NCBI RefSeq assembly: GCF_024494575.1
Contig: NZ_JANHDO010000002.1
Span: 310,001 to 374,000 of the forward strand
Direction: 5' to 3'
Source of the DNA: Halorubrum salinum
GTDB taxonomy: Archaea > Halobacteriota > Halobacteria > Halobacteriales > Haloferacaceae
DNA length: 64,000 nt
A program made the position numbers and the translations under genes. The notes under the pieces were generated by a model. That model did not search any database. It saw only the letters and a program-made list of their open reading frames with translations, and had not been told where the DNA came from. This document shows, one piece after another, positions 51,418 through 61,169 of this stretch (the first letter of the stretch is position 1; every line of letters begins with the position of its first letter).

Positions 51418-52596
51418 CTACAGCACGAACTGCACCGCGGAGTACACGCCGAACCCCAGCGCGAGCGACCCGACGAGCGACGCGACCCACGCGAACACCG
51501 TGTACCCCATCTTCGCCCGGCTCACGCCGGCGTCGCCGGCCGCGTAGCCGGCACCGACGATCGCCGAGACGATGATCTCGTTGAACGAGACCGGGATGCC
51601 GAACGCGACGGCGGTCTGCGCGATCGCGAACGAGGGGATGAGCGCCGAGATCGACCGACGCGGCCCCATCGAGGCGTAGTCCTGCGCGAGCGCCTTGATC
51701 ATCCGCGGCGCGCCGGTCCACGACCCCGCGAGCAGCCCGACGCCCCCGCCGACGAGGAGCGCCCACAGCGGCACGCCGACGTCGCTGAAGATCGGGACGA
51801 GCGGCCCGATCGCGAGCCCGACCTGTGACCCGCCCGCCGAAAAGGCCACCAGTCCCCCCATCGCGAGCAGGAAGCGGCGCTGTGCGCCCTCGCGGTCGCG
51901 CCCGAGGTCCGCGTACACCGCGAGGGCGACGAGCGCGGCCACGGCGAGCGTGACCGCCCCGATCCCGATCCGTGCGCCGACGCCGAGACCGGGACCGAGC
52001 GCCGAGGCGATCGACGCCTGTTCGCCCTCGGGACCGAGGACCGCGAAGCCGACGTTGGCGACGAGCGCGCCGACGACCCCCGCCAGCCCGGCGGTGAGCG
52101 GCCGTTCCGGGAGCGCGTCACCGATCAGGGTGCGGGCGACGCCGTACGCGACGCCGCCGCCGACGAACGGCGTGAGCACCCACAGCGTGAGTATCTCCGC
52201 GTACTTCGGCCACGCGGGATCGCCGCCCATCGCGAGCCCGACGCCGACGACCGCGCCCGTCACGGTGAACGCGGTCGCGATCGGATATCCCGCGAACACG
52301 CCGATCGCGACGAGGATCGCGGCGGTGACGAGCGCGACGATGGCCGCGCCGGCCGTGAGCGTGACGCCGCCGATCAGTTCCGTGCCGACCGCCTCGGTCA
52401 CGTTCGCCCCCTGCAACACCGCGCCGAGCAGCCCGAGGACCCCGACGACGAGCCCCGCGCGCATCACCGAGATAGCGTTCGCGCCGACGGCGGGCGCGAA
52501 TGGGGTCGATCCGGACGAGCCCGCGCCGATGGACCACGCCATGAAGAGGCTGGCGGCGGCGGCGACGCCGAGCGTGGCGACGGTGGCGACGACCAT
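51418..52596 (-). CDS. pitA: Inorganic phosphate transporter, PiT family
   Basis: A 392-residue membrane protein with about eleven helices. It starts MVVATVATLGVAAAASLFMAWSIGAGSSGSTPFAPAVGANAI, a PiT signature with GANAI, and has the second half-repeat signature GIPVSFNEIIVSAIVGAGYAAG. PiT carriers move phosphate with a cation. It follows the 42-residue membrane gene by one base (TGAGATG), so they are co-transcribed. The halves are inverted repeats of each other. PhoU-like regulators are not adjacent. Confidence 0.92.
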   Translation of the reverse strand: MVVATVATLGVAAAASLFMAWSIGAGSSGSTPFAPAVGANAISVMRAGLVVGVLGLLGAVLQGANVTEAVGTELIGGVTLTAGAAIVALVTAAILVAIGVFAGYPIATAFTVTGAVVGVGLAMGGDPAWPKYAEILTLWVLTPFVGGGVAYGVARTLIGDALPERPLTAGLAGVVGALVANVGFAVLGPEGEQASIASALGPGLGVGARIGIGAVTLAVAALVALAVYADLGRDREGAQRRFLLAMGGLVAFSAGGSQVGLAIGPLVPIFSDVGVPLWALLVGGGVGLLAGSWTGAPRMIKALAQDYASMGPRRSISALIPSFAIAQTAVAFGIPVSFNEIIVSAIVGAGYAAGDAGVSRAKMGYTVFAWVASLVGSLALGFGVYSAVQFVL

Positions 52597-52597
52597 C

Positions 52598-52726
52598 TCA
52601 GTTCTGGCCGTCCTCGTACCCCTCTCGGAGTCCGGCCACGGTGCGTCGCACGAGGAGGAACCCGAAGAAGAGCAGTCCCAGCAGTCCGACGAGGATGATG
52701 ACGAACAACGGTTCGACCGGTAGCAT
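52598..52726 (-). CDS. 42-residue membrane protein upstream of PiT
   Basis: MLPVEPLFVIILVGLLGLLF begins a single membrane helix (to about residue 26, GFLLV), followed by RRTVAGLREGYEDGQN. The stop TGA is one base before the PiT ATG. Spacing and same strand make this a likely accessory subunit or stabiliser of the transporter, which is inference. It is too short for many gene finders. Acidic and basic residues in the tail look like a cytoplasmic end. Confidence 0.8.
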   Translation of the reverse strand: MLPVEPLFVIILVGLLGLLFFGFLLVRRTVAGLREGYEDGQN

Positions 52727-53257
52727 ACCCTCGAATCCGTCGGCACGGGGTTAGGCGTTTCGGGCGACGCGAGCGGACCGACGTGGCTGGGGAGAGGAGA
52801 GACCGCCCCACGAAGCACGTGACTAAAACGTCGGTTTGTGCTTAAACCACGTATAAGCTACCGCCGGCCTAACTCGGAGATGCGACCCCCCGCTTCGGCC
52901 CTCCCCCCACCACACCCGAATCCGGTGGACACCCGGCGATCGACGCTCTCTGTTCCCCCGAACTCGCCGCCGATCCGAACCCTCGACGGTGCGCGTCACC
53001 GTCGATATCCTCCCCTGCCTGCCGGCGGGTTCCCCGTGTCCACGCGGATCCGGTCCGCCGAGGCGCTCGGCGAGCGCGACGCTCGCCGGGTTCCAGTGCA
53101 GGGGTCGCTCGTGTGCGACACCCGTACTGAATCGTAACCACTGTGTGTCCCGCCGCTGTGTTTCTGGCACTGCTGTCCAGACACGGGTTGTGATAGTAAC
53201 AGCAATCGGCAAAAATGGCCAAAAATATAAACCAGCGACGCGCGAAACCCAAACGGT
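52727..53257. other. Intergenic region, no gene seen
   Basis: About 530 bases between divergent genes. Frames here are Arg/Pro-rich without family look. A GACGTGGCTGGGGAG block at 52779-52793 resembles one near 49045. AAAAATATAAAC at about 53220-53231 is the TATA box for the TAXI gene, about 30 bases before its ATG. CACGTATAAGC near 52848 could serve a transcript to the right that I cannot define. Confidence 0.5.
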
Positions 53258-54302
53258 ATGTCTTCCAAAGAAACCAGACGGCGGTTCCTCGAAGCGACAG
53301 GCGTAGCCGGCATCGCGGCGCTCGCCGGCTGTAGCGGGAACGGCGGCGACGGCTCTGACGGCTCCGACGGAAGCGACGGTGGCGACGGCTCGGACGGCTC
53401 CGACGGAATGGACGACGGGTCCGACGGGTCCGACGGCGGCGATTCGAGCACCCGCCTGAGCTGGCACGCCGGCGGGACGGGCGGCACGTACTACCCGCTC
53501 TCGAACGAGATCAAGACGATAGTTGAGGAGAACACTGACTTCTCGCTGAACGTCCAGTCAACGGGTGCGAGCGTCGAGAACGTCGGCAGCCTCGCCGACG
53601 GCTCCGCCGACTTCGCGCTGATCCAGAACGACGTCGCCTACTTCGCGAAGAACGGCACCGGTATCGAGGCGTTCCAGGACAACGCCATCGACAGCCTCCA
53701 GGGCGTCGCGACGCTGTACCCCGAGACCGATCACCCTCGTCACCCTGGCTGACTCCGGCATCGAGAGCCTAAGCGATCTCAGCGGCGCGACGATCAACAC
53801 CGGCGACCTCGGTTCCGGGACGCAGGTCAACGCGAACCAGATCCTCGAGGCCGTCGGGATCACCGACTACAACGAGCAGAACGCCGGCTTCTCGCAGGCG
53901 TCCGAACAGCTCGCGAACGGCGACATCGACGCGGCGTTCGTCGTCGGCGGCTGGCCGGTCGGCGCTATCGAGGACCTCGCGAACACCAACGACATCAACA
54001 TCGTCCCGATCGCGGGCGACAACCGCGAGGCCATCAAGGACGCTGCCTCGTGGTTCGCCGACGACACCATCCCCGGCGGCACCTACACCGGCGTCGACGA
54101 AGCCGTCGAGACCGTCGCGGTGCAGGCGATGATCGCCACGCACTCCGGCGTGGACGCCGACACCGTCGAGACGGTCACCGCGGCCATCTTCGACAACCTC
54201 GACGACCTGACGATCAAGACGGACTTCATCACCGTCGACAGCGCACAGGACGGGATGTCCATCGAACTCAACGAGGGCGCGGCGACGTACTTCGACGCCT
54301 GA
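53258..54302 (+). pseudogene. TAXI-family TRAP solute-binding protein, frameshifted
   Basis: A Tat lipoprotein-type binding protein: TRRRF signal, lipobox LAGC with Cys25, a long Gly/Ser/Asp linker, then WHAGGTGGTYYPLSNEI, the TAXI start. The frame breaks after LYPETD and stops at 53752. An extra G at about 53729 (GACCGATC instead of GACCATC) moves ITLVTLADSGIESLSDLSG into another frame, which runs to 54302. Without that base the gene is 348 codons, normal for TAXI proteins. It may be a true mutation or a sequencing error. Confidence 0.88.
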
Positions 54303-54444
54303 TCGGCACGGAGTTCGGCGCTCGATCACCGCTCGATCGAGGCCTGCACACCGCCCCCGGACCGCGTCTCGGTTCACGAGACGCGGCGCACTCGCATCGC
54401 GTTCGATGCCGCAGCATTCACTACCGTACCCCGAGTAGATACAC

Positions 54445-54960
54445 GTGGTGACACGTCACACACTCCCACGAAATCGCCTCGCCCAAGCGCTGGCGGTGAC
54501 AGCGATCGCGCTGCTCGTTGGGGCCGCCGGCGTCGCCGTCGCGGGAGCGACCGGACCGGTGCTCGTCGTCGAGGACATCGAGACGGGTGAACACTACATT
54601 ACCCAACCCGTCGACGACGGGACCACGGTCGCGCTGGAGTACACCCACAGCGTCGAGAAGACGCCCGTGTACGACGAGTACCGCGTCGAGGGCGACACCC
54701 TCGTGAACACGCGCATGGAGTTCGAGTCGTACGGCTGGGGGCTCCCGTCGCGGGTGAACGTGACGAACGTCAACGGGACCTTCGTCTACGATCCGTCGGA
54801 GCCGATCACCACCCTCGAAGAGCTGTCGGTTTCGCCGGGCCGGATCGCGAACCACACCCTGATCGTCGCGGACCAACAGTATGACTTGGTTGCGGAGACG
54901 AACGCCACCGACGTTCGCATTCACATCGAGCATCGGACGCTGACGGACGTACTCATATGA
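54445..54960 (+). CDS. DUF1850 protein of a TAXI-TRAP operon
   Basis: A 171-residue protein with one N-terminal helix (LAQALAVTAIALLVGAAGVAVAGA). The body has LEYTHSVEKTPVYDEYRVEGDTLVNTRMEFESYGWGLPS, the DUF1850 signature. It lies between the TAXI binding protein and the fused TRAP permease, its usual place. The stop overlaps the permease start by four bases (ATGA). The start is a GTG at 54445. Its role in transport is not known. Confidence 0.88.
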   Translation: MVTRHTLPRNRLAQALAVTAIALLVGAAGVAVAGATGPVLVVEDIETGEHYITQPVDDGTTVALEYTHSVEKTPVYDEYRVEGDTLVNTRMEFESYGWGLPSRVNVTNVNGTFVYDPSEPITTLEELSVSPGRIANHTLIVADQQYDLVAETNATDVRIHIEHRTLTDVLI

Positions 54961-57662
54961 GCACAAACGACACTCACTCCGACGGAGGCGAGGAGATTTC
55001 AAGAGAGGAGGCCGAGGAACTCATCGACGAGATCGAGCGCCGGCGGTCGCTACAGGGGCTCGCCGCGCTCGTCGTCGCCGTGATCGGCATCTCCTTTTCG
55101 CTCTTCCAGTTGGCGCTCGCGGCCCGCAGTTTCACGTTCTCGATCTCGGTCCCTCTCGTCGGGGCCGTGAACGTCTCCCTCCAACTGCTCCAAGCGAACG
55201 CGATCCACGTCGCCTTCGCGCTGGTGCTCACGTTCCTGATGTTTCCGGCCACGATGGGTGAGGGCGCGTTCTCGCGCCGCCTCGGCCGCGCCGCGGACGC
55301 CGTCACCGGCCGGCTCGGGCGATCGAATCCGGTCGCACGAATCGTCGAGGCGGTTCGCGGCGCGGTCCGCTGGGCGTTCGTCGATCCGAACCGCAGCCGG
55401 GTCACGCCCTTCGACGTGGCCTGTATGGCCGTCGCGGCCCTCTCAGCGTTCTACTTCCTGACGGAGTTCTCCGAGATCCAGAACATGCGCGTGTTCGGGA
55501 TCGATTCGGGGCGACCGGTCACGGCCGTCTACCCCCTCCTGGAACCGATCCTCGGCGGAGTGCCGTTCGTCAGCGAGTACTCGTACGCGATGCTTCTCGG
55601 CGTCCTCGGCGTCCTCCTCGTGTTAGAGGCCACCCGCCGGACGCTCGGGCTCCCCCTCATGATCATCGTCGGCTCGTTCATCGTCTACGCCCGGTGGGGG
55701 TACCTGATCAGCACCGGGACGCCGTTCCTCGGCCTGCTCGCCATCCCGGAGCTGACGTGGCCCGACATCGTCCAGAACCTCTGGTACAACACGGAAAACG
55801 GCGTGTTCGGCATCCCGGTTACCGTCTCCGTCAGCTTCATTTACATCTTCATCCTGTTCGGCTCGTTCTTGGAGATGAGCGGCGCGGGCCAGTGGTTCAT
55901 CGACTTGGCGTACGCCGCCACCGGCAAGCGAAAGGGCGGTCCCGCGAAGGCGAGCATCCTCGCGAGCGGCTTCATGGGGACGATCTCCGGTTCGTCCATC
56001 GCGAACACGGTCACCACGGGCGCGTTCACGATCCCGCTGATGAAGCGCTCGGGATACTCGCCGGAGTTCTCCGGTGCGGTCGAGTCGTCGGCCTCCTCGG
56101 GCGGCCAGATCCTCCCGCCGGTGATGGGGGCCGCGGCCTTTTTGATGGTCCAGTACACCGCCACGCCGTTCCGCGAGATCATCATCCTGGCGACGATCCC
56201 GGCGATCGTCTTCTTCTTCGGCGTCTGGGTGATGGTTCACCTCAAGGCCGTACAGGAGGGGATCGGCGGGATTGAGGACCCGGACGCCGCGACGCTCGGC
56301 GAACACCTCACACGCGGGTGGTTCTACCTCGTTCCGATCGTCCTGCTGCTCTACTACCTCATCGGCGCGCGGCTCTCGGTCTCGCGGTCCGCGTGGTTCA
56401 CGCTCGTCGCCCTGGTGGCGCTCATCTCGTTCATCGCGGCGTACAGCGACGAGACGCGCGCGTTCCTCCTCGGGGCGACCGCGGTCGTCTTCGGAGCCGA
56501 GGTGGCGAGCTACGTCGTGGCCGGCGTTCCGATCACCGGGCTCGTCGGAGGTACCGCGGGCACCGGCGTCGGCGTCGCGGAGGCGGTCTCGATCGTCGGT
56601 CCCCGGATCGGCTGGTACGCCATGCTCGCCAGCGTCGTGACGATGCTCGTGTACGCGGACGTGCAGTCTGCGATCCTCGATCTCAATCCCACGGTGCAGG
56701 ACGCGGCCGAGTCGGCCGGCTCGACCGCCGGCCGCGACCTCGGCGACAACCAGCTGTTCCGGGTCGGGACGTTCGTGGTAAAATCGATGGAGGAGGGCGC
56801 GCGCACGGCGGTCCCCGTCGTCATCGCCGTCGCCGCCGCCGGGATCATCCCCGGCGTCATCAGCGTCTCCGGGCTCGGGCCGAACCTCACCTCCCTGCTC
56901 CTCGCCCTCTCGGGCGGCTCGATCGTCGTCATGCTGCTCGTGACGGCCGTCGCGAGCATCATTCTCGGCATGGGAATGCCGACGACGGTGACGTACATCA
57001 TCCTGATATCGATGCTCGCGACCCCGCTCGTCGAGTTCGGAATCCCGCTTCTGGCGGCGCACCTGTTCATCCTCTACTTCGGCGTCATCGCCGACATCAC
57101 GCCCCCGGTCGCCGTCGCCGCCTACGCCGCGAGCGGCGTCGCGAAGTCCGACCCGTTCGAGACGGGCGTGAAGGCGTTCTCGCTCTCTCTCAACAAGGCG
57201 ATCGTCCCCTTCGCGTTCGTGCTCGCCCCGGGGATCGTCCTGCTCCGCCGGAAGGAGAACGCCGCCGAACTCGGCATCCGTGAGCAGTACCGCGTGGTCA
57301 ACTTCGCCGACCTCGCCGAACTGTCCTACTCCGTCCCGGAGATCCTGATCCCGGTCGCCGGCGTCTTCCTCGGTGTCATCGCGCTCGGCGCGACGGTCAT
57401 CGGGACGCTATACACCGACGTCAACCGCGCCGAGCGCGTCGCCTTCGCGCTCAGTTCGCTGCTGCTCATGGCCCCGGGACTCCTCTCCGCGTCCGTGTTC
57501 GACCTCCTCGGTCTGGCCGGCGTGACGGTGTCCGTGAACGCGCTCCTGCTCGACCTGACGCTGCGCGGCGTCGGTCTCGTCCTGTTCGCCGCGTTCGCCG
57601 TGAAGAACCGTCGCGAGAGCGGTCCCCGGACGGAGCAGTCGCCGGCCGAGACGGCGGCCTGA
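54957..57662 (+). CDS. TRAP transporter fused permease (4TM/12TM)
   Basis: A 901-residue membrane protein. It combines a DctQ-like small part and a DctM-like large part in one chain, the TAXI-associated TRAP permease type. GSFLEMSGAGQWFIDLAYAATGKRKGGPAKASILASGFMGTISGSSIANTV and GMGMPTTVTYIILISMLA, written here in parts of the full motif, are the core signatures. It uses an ion gradient to take up organic acids caught by the TAXI protein. With the binding-protein gene frameshifted, transport may be lost. Substrate unknown. Confidence 0.95.
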   Translation: MSTNDTHSDGGEEISREEAEELIDEIERRRSLQGLAALVVAVIGISFSLFQLALAARSFTFSISVPLVGAVNVSLQLLQANAIHVAFALVLTFLMFPATMGEGAFSRRLGRAADAVTGRLGRSNPVARIVEAVRGAVRWAFVDPNRSRVTPFDVACMAVAALSAFYFLTEFSEIQNMRVFGIDSGRPVTAVYPLLEPILGGVPFVSEYSYAMLLGVLGVLLVLEATRRTLGLPLMIIVGSFIVYARWGYLISTGTPFLGLLAIPELTWPDIVQNLWYNTENGVFGIPVTVSVSFIYIFILFGSFLEMSGAGQWFIDLAYAATGKRKGGPAKASILASGFMGTISGSSIANTVTTGAFTIPLMKRSGYSPEFSGAVESSASSGGQILPPVMGAAAFLMVQYTATPFREIIILATIPAIVFFFGVWVMVHLKAVQEGIGGIEDPDAATLGEHLTRGWFYLVPIVLLLYYLIGARLSVSRSAWFTLVALVALISFIAAYSDETRAFLLGATAVVFGAEVASYVVAGVPITGLVGGTAGTGVGVAEAVSIVGPRIGWYAMLASVVTMLVYADVQSAILDLNPTVQDAAESAGSTAGRDLGDNQLFRVGTFVVKSMEEGARTAVPVVIAVAAAGIIPGVISVSGLGPNLTSLLLALSGGSIVVMLLVTAVASIILGMGMPTTVTYIILISMLATPLVEFGIPLLAAHLFILYFGVIADITPPVAVAAYAASGVAKSDPFETGVKAFSLSLNKAIVPFAFVLAPGIVLLRRKENAAELGIREQYRVVNFADLAELSYSVPEILIPVAGVFLGVIALGATVIGTLYTDVNRAERVAFALSSLLLMAPGLLSASVFDLLGLAGVTVSVNALLLDLTLRGVGLVLFAAFAVKNRRESGPRTEQSPAETAA

Positions 57663-57694
57663 CCGCTCTGCGACCGGTTTTCAGGGAACCCAAC

Positions 57695-58213
57695 TCAGAG
57701 CGTGAACCGCTCGAACGTCTCGTCGTCGGGCGTGACGAGTCGTCCCGCGAGGCGCGCGTCTCCGTCCGCCTCTTCGACAGGCTCCAGCTCCGCGTGTGCC
57801 GGACGGTTCCCCCGCGGCTGGGCGTGACTCCCCGGGTTCAAGAGCGGGAGGCCGCCCGAGTCGTCGAACCGCGGGCGGTGGCTGTGGCCGCAGATCACGG
57901 CGTCGGCGTCGCGGCCGCGGCCGAGCATGACGAGGCCGGTGTCGCCGCTGCGGTGGCGGTGGGTGACCGCGAAGCGGACGCCGGCGTACTCGACCGTCCG
58001 GACTTCGGGGAGCCGCTCGCGGATCCCCGCGTCGTCGTTGTTGCCGTACACGCCGCGAAGCGTCCCCGCGGCCGACTCGAACGCGTCGAGGACGGACTCG
58101 CGGTAGAAGTCGCCGACGTGGATCACCACTTCGGCCTCGCGAACCGCCGCAAGCGTCCGGCCGCGGAGCTTCGACTCCTCGCGTGCGTGCGTGTCGGAGA
58201 CGACGACGAGCAT
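57695..58213 (-). CDS. YfcE/MJ0936-type metallophosphoesterase
   Basis: A 172-residue calcineurin-like phosphoesterase. Metal motifs are VVSDTHA (Asp7, His9), VIHVGDFY, YGNND, THRH and CGHSHRPRF. This small single-domain form matches archaeal MJ0936/YfcE phosphodiesterases. The ATG at 58213 is chosen; the frame opens at 58285 but with no motif. The gene is convergent with the TRAP permease and divergent from the Sua5 gene. Confidence 0.92.
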   Translation of the reverse strand: MLVVVSDTHAREESKLRGRTLAAVREAEVVIHVGDFYRESVLDAFESAAGTLRGVYGNNDDAGIRERLPEVRTVEYAGVRFAVTHRHRSGDTGLVMLGRGRDADAVICGHSHRPRFDDSGGLPLLNPGSHAQPRGNRPAHAELEPVEEADGDARLAGRLVTPDDETFERFTL

Positions 58214-58323
58214 ACCAGTCGTCGTCGCGCGCCGGATATAAAACGCGTCCCCGAGGGCGCGGCTCGCGGGGAGCACGCGTCGCACGCGTCACGCTTTTTC
58301 AGGTCGGCCGCCTACCCGTTCCC

Positions 58324-58980
58324 GTGACAGACGACAGCGACGCACCCGACGCTCACGACGACCCCGTCACGCGCGGCGGCCGCCTCGACGCCGACGTTCG
58401 ACGCGCGGCCGCGGCGGCGGCCGACGGCGACCTCGTGGTCTACCCGACGGAGACCGTGTACGGACTCGGCGGCGACGCGCTCGACCCCGACGCGGTCGGG
58501 AGGGTGTTCGAACTCAAGCGCCGCGACCGGGGGAACCCCCTCTCGCTCGGCGTCGCGAGCGTCGACGCCGCGCTGCGGTACACCCGGCCGACGGAGCTCG
58601 CCGTCGACTTCGCCCGCGCGTTCCTCCCGGGGCCGGTGACGGTCGTCGTCGAGCGCGACGACGCGGTCCCGGACGCGCTCACAGCCGGCCGCGACCGCGT
58701 CGGGATCCGGGTGCCGGACCATCCGGTCGCCCGCGACCTCCTCGATTCCGCCGGTCCGCTCACCGCGACGAGCGCCAACGTCTCCGGGGCCGGCAGCGTC
58801 ACGCGCCCCGCCGACCTCGACGACCGAATTCGCGAGGGCGTCGCCGCGGTCGTCGACGACGGCGAGACGCCCGGCACGGAGAGCACCGTGGTCGACCCGG
58901 ACGCGGGGAGGATCCACCGCCGCGGCGCGATGGCCGGCGCTATCGAGGCGTGGCTCGACGACCCGCCGGTAGAAGAGTAG
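58324..58980 (+). CDS. sua5: L-threonylcarbamoyladenylate synthase (Sua5/YciO/YrdC)
   Basis: A 218-residue enzyme from a GTG start. VVYPTETVYGLGGDALDPDAVGRVFELKRRDRGNPLSLGV is the YrdC dsRNA-binding-like pocket, and PLTATSANVSGAGS is the second motif. It makes threonylcarbamoyl-AMP for the t6A modification of ANN-decoding tRNAs. It lacks the extra C-terminal Sua5 domain, so it is the short form. The first 20 residues are acidic. Confidence 0.93.
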   Translation: MTDDSDAPDAHDDPVTRGGRLDADVRRAAAAAADGDLVVYPTETVYGLGGDALDPDAVGRVFELKRRDRGNPLSLGVASVDAALRYTRPTELAVDFARAFLPGPVTVVVERDDAVPDALTAGRDRVGIRVPDHPVARDLLDSAGPLTATSANVSGAGSVTRPADLDDRIREGVAAVVDDGETPGTESTVVDPDAGRIHRRGAMAGAIEAWLDDPPVEE

Positions 58981-58994
58981 TCTGGCTACGCGGC

Positions 58995-59261
58995 TTAGAC
59001 CGCGAGTTCGCCCTTCTCACTCAGGACGTCGACGTCGGCCGCGTCGACGGAGTCGACGTCGAGCCAGTGGGGGACGTACTCCCGTTTGTCGTAGGCCTCG
59101 CGCTCGTCTTCGGTGCCGACGGTACACCAGAGCTGGGGCTCGTCCGGGCCGTGCCAGCCGCCCTGCACGTTGATGCCGAAGCAGACCAGTTCCTCCCCGT
59201 CGTACTCGATCACCGCGTCCCGCCGGATGCCGGGGTCGCCGCGAATGATGAGGTGTTGCAT
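58995..59261 (-). CDS. HAH_0734-like small protein
   Basis: An 88-residue protein starting MQHLIIRGDPGIRRDAVIEY. It contains CFGINVQGGWHGPDEPQLWCTVGTEDEREAYDKREYVPHWLDVDSVDAADVDVL. It resembles a conserved haloarchaeal protein known as the HAH_0734 family. A role is not known. It is convergent with the Sua5 gene, 14 bases apart. Confidence 0.82.
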   Translation of the reverse strand: MQHLIIRGDPGIRRDAVIEYDGEELVCFGINVQGGWHGPDEPQLWCTVGTEDEREAYDKREYVPHWLDVDSVDAADVDVLSEKGELAV

Positions 59262-59347
59262 GCCCCGACGTTGGCAGGTTCCGGGCTTAATCGCTTCGGT
59301 ACGGCGGATCGGTGGACGACCGCGAGGGCCGCCTCCGTCTGCCGCGC

Positions 59348-61168
59348 TCACCCGGAGTAGTAGTACTCGCCGTCGCGCTTCTGCTTGCTGTCGAGTTGCG
59401 ACCCCGGCTTGTTGATCCGGGGGCGACCCGTCCGCTCGTCGCGACGGAACGTGATGTCCAGGTCCGCGAGGAACTCGTTCATCCCGTCGCGCATCTCTTG
59501 GGGCGGCGACGCCCGGCCGCGTTCGGCCGGCTCGCCGTCGAACACCATCAGCCGGTCGGCCAGCAGATCGATCATGTAGATGTCGTGGTCGATCACCATC
59601 ACCGTCGCGTCGTGGTTCTCGGCGTACCGGCGGATCGCGGTCGTCGCCCGTACGCGCTGTTCGACGTCGAGGTGCGCGGAAGGCTCGTCGAGCAGGTAGA
59701 GGTCGGCGTCGTCGGAGAGACACGCCGCGATGGCGACGCGCTGACGCTCGCCGCCAGACAGGTCCGCGAGGTTCTGTTCCATCACGCGGTCGAGCTGGAG
59801 CGGCTGGGCGATCTCCGTGTTCCAGTACGACGAGCCGAACTGGTCCGTGATCGAGGAGAGGAACGCGTCGACGCGCATCGGCTGGTCGATGTCGATATAC
59901 TGCGGCTTGTACGAGATGTCGAGCGCGAAATCGAGCGTGCCCGAGTCGGGCTCCAGATCGCCCGTGAACAGCTTCGCGAGCGTCGACTTTCCGATCCCGT
60001 TCGGGCCGACGACGCCGAGCACTTCCGACCGGTTGATCTCGCCGCCCTCGACGTGGAGTTCGAACTCGCCGTCGCCGTAGGACTTCGACAGGTCCGGGTA
60101 CTCCACCAGCGTCTGGCTGCGCGAGGCGACGCGCGGCGCGTGCTCCTCGAAGGTGATAGCGGAGGGGCGGATCCGCATGTTCTCGTTGTCGAGATACCCT
60201 TTCAGGTACTCGTTTATCCCGTTTCGGACCGACTTGGGGTCGGTGACGACACCGTACGCACCGGGCTCACCGTACGCGACGTGGAGGGTGTCGGCGAGCA
60301 GATCCAAGATGGCCAGGTCGTGTTCGACCACGAGCATCGAGCGCTCGGCCGCGTCGTCGTCCGCGAGCTCGCGGATGAGCCGAGCGACGATCATCCGCTG
60401 ACCGATGTCTAAGTAGGGCGTGATCTCGTCGAGGAAGTAGAAGTCGGCGTCACGCGCGAGACACGCCGCGATCGCGACGCGCTGGAGTTCGCCGCCGGAG
60501 ATGGAGTCGATGTCTTGGTCCATCACCGGCCGGATGTTCAGCCGGTCGACGAGGTCGTCGAGCGCGCCGCGCTCGTCGGTGCGCTCCAACAGCTCGCGGG
60601 TGTTCCCGTCGAACTGGTTCGGTATCTGGTCGACGTACTGCGGCTTGCGAGCGACAGTGATGTCGCCCGCCTTCAGCGATTCCAGGTAGTTCTGGAGACC
60701 GGTGCCGCGGAACCGATCGAGCACGCGGTCCCAGCTGCCCTCGGACTCGTGGTCCCCGAGGTTCGGAACCGTCTCGCCGGCGAGCGCGTGGACCGCAGTC
60801 GACTTTCCGATCCCGTTCGGTCCCAAAATCCCGGTGACGGTGCCGGGCTCGGGCGTCGGCAGTCCGTACAGCGAGAAGGCGTTGTCGCCGTAGCGGTGGA
60901 CCGGGTCCTCGTCGAGTTCCGAGGGAAGGTTGATGATCTCGATCGCGTCGAACGGGCACTTCTCGACGCAGATGCCACAGGTCTCGCCGAGGCAGATCTC
61001 CTCGGAGATGTGGATCTGGTCCGGGTCGCCCTCGGCCGCGTCCTCGCCCCGCTCGGTGATGCACTCTTTGCCCGTGCGATTCGGCGGGCAGTAGTTCGCA
61101 CACTCGTAGTTACACCGATCGGGTTGGCACCGATCGAGGTCGACGACGGCGATGCTGTCGTCGGCCAT
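59348..61168 (-). CDS. rli: Ribosome recycling/biogenesis ATPase RLI (ABCE1)
   Basis: A 606-residue twin-ABC ATPase. The N-terminus has two 4Fe-4S sites with cysteines at 14, 19, 23, 27 and 59, 64, 67, 71. Two Walker A motifs read GPNGIGKST, with signature motifs SGGELQRVAIA and SGGERQRVAIA. ABCE1 splits the post-termination ribosome in archaea and eukaryotes. It starts one base after the upstream gene ends (TGAGATG), so they form an operon. Domain order and length are normal. Confidence 0.97.
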   Translation of the reverse strand: MADDSIAVVDLDRCQPDRCNYECANYCPPNRTGKECITERGEDAAEGDPDQIHISEEICLGETCGICVEKCPFDAIEIINLPSELDEDPVHRYGDNAFSLYGLPTPEPGTVTGILGPNGIGKSTAVHALAGETVPNLGDHESEGSWDRVLDRFRGTGLQNYLESLKAGDITVARKPQYVDQIPNQFDGNTRELLERTDERGALDDLVDRLNIRPVMDQDIDSISGGELQRVAIAACLARDADFYFLDEITPYLDIGQRMIVARLIRELADDDAAERSMLVVEHDLAILDLLADTLHVAYGEPGAYGVVTDPKSVRNGINEYLKGYLDNENMRIRPSAITFEEHAPRVASRSQTLVEYPDLSKSYGDGEFELHVEGGEINRSEVLGVVGPNGIGKSTLAKLFTGDLEPDSGTLDFALDISYKPQYIDIDQPMRVDAFLSSITDQFGSSYWNTEIAQPLQLDRVMEQNLADLSGGERQRVAIAACLSDDADLYLLDEPSAHLDVEQRVRATTAIRRYAENHDATVMVIDHDIYMIDLLADRLMVFDGEPAERGRASPPQEMRDGMNEFLADLDITFRRDERTGRPRINKPGSQLDSKQKRDGEYYYSG

Positions 61169-61169
61169 C

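Noticed and set aside
52838-53137. A 99-residue plus-strand frame in the 530-base gap
   Set aside because: Pro/Arg-rich with no motif. A TATA-like stretch lies nearby, but that is not enough.
55623-57062. A 479-residue minus-strand frame opposite the TRAP permease
   Set aside because: Arg/Glu/Asp-rich and antisense to a clear membrane protein.
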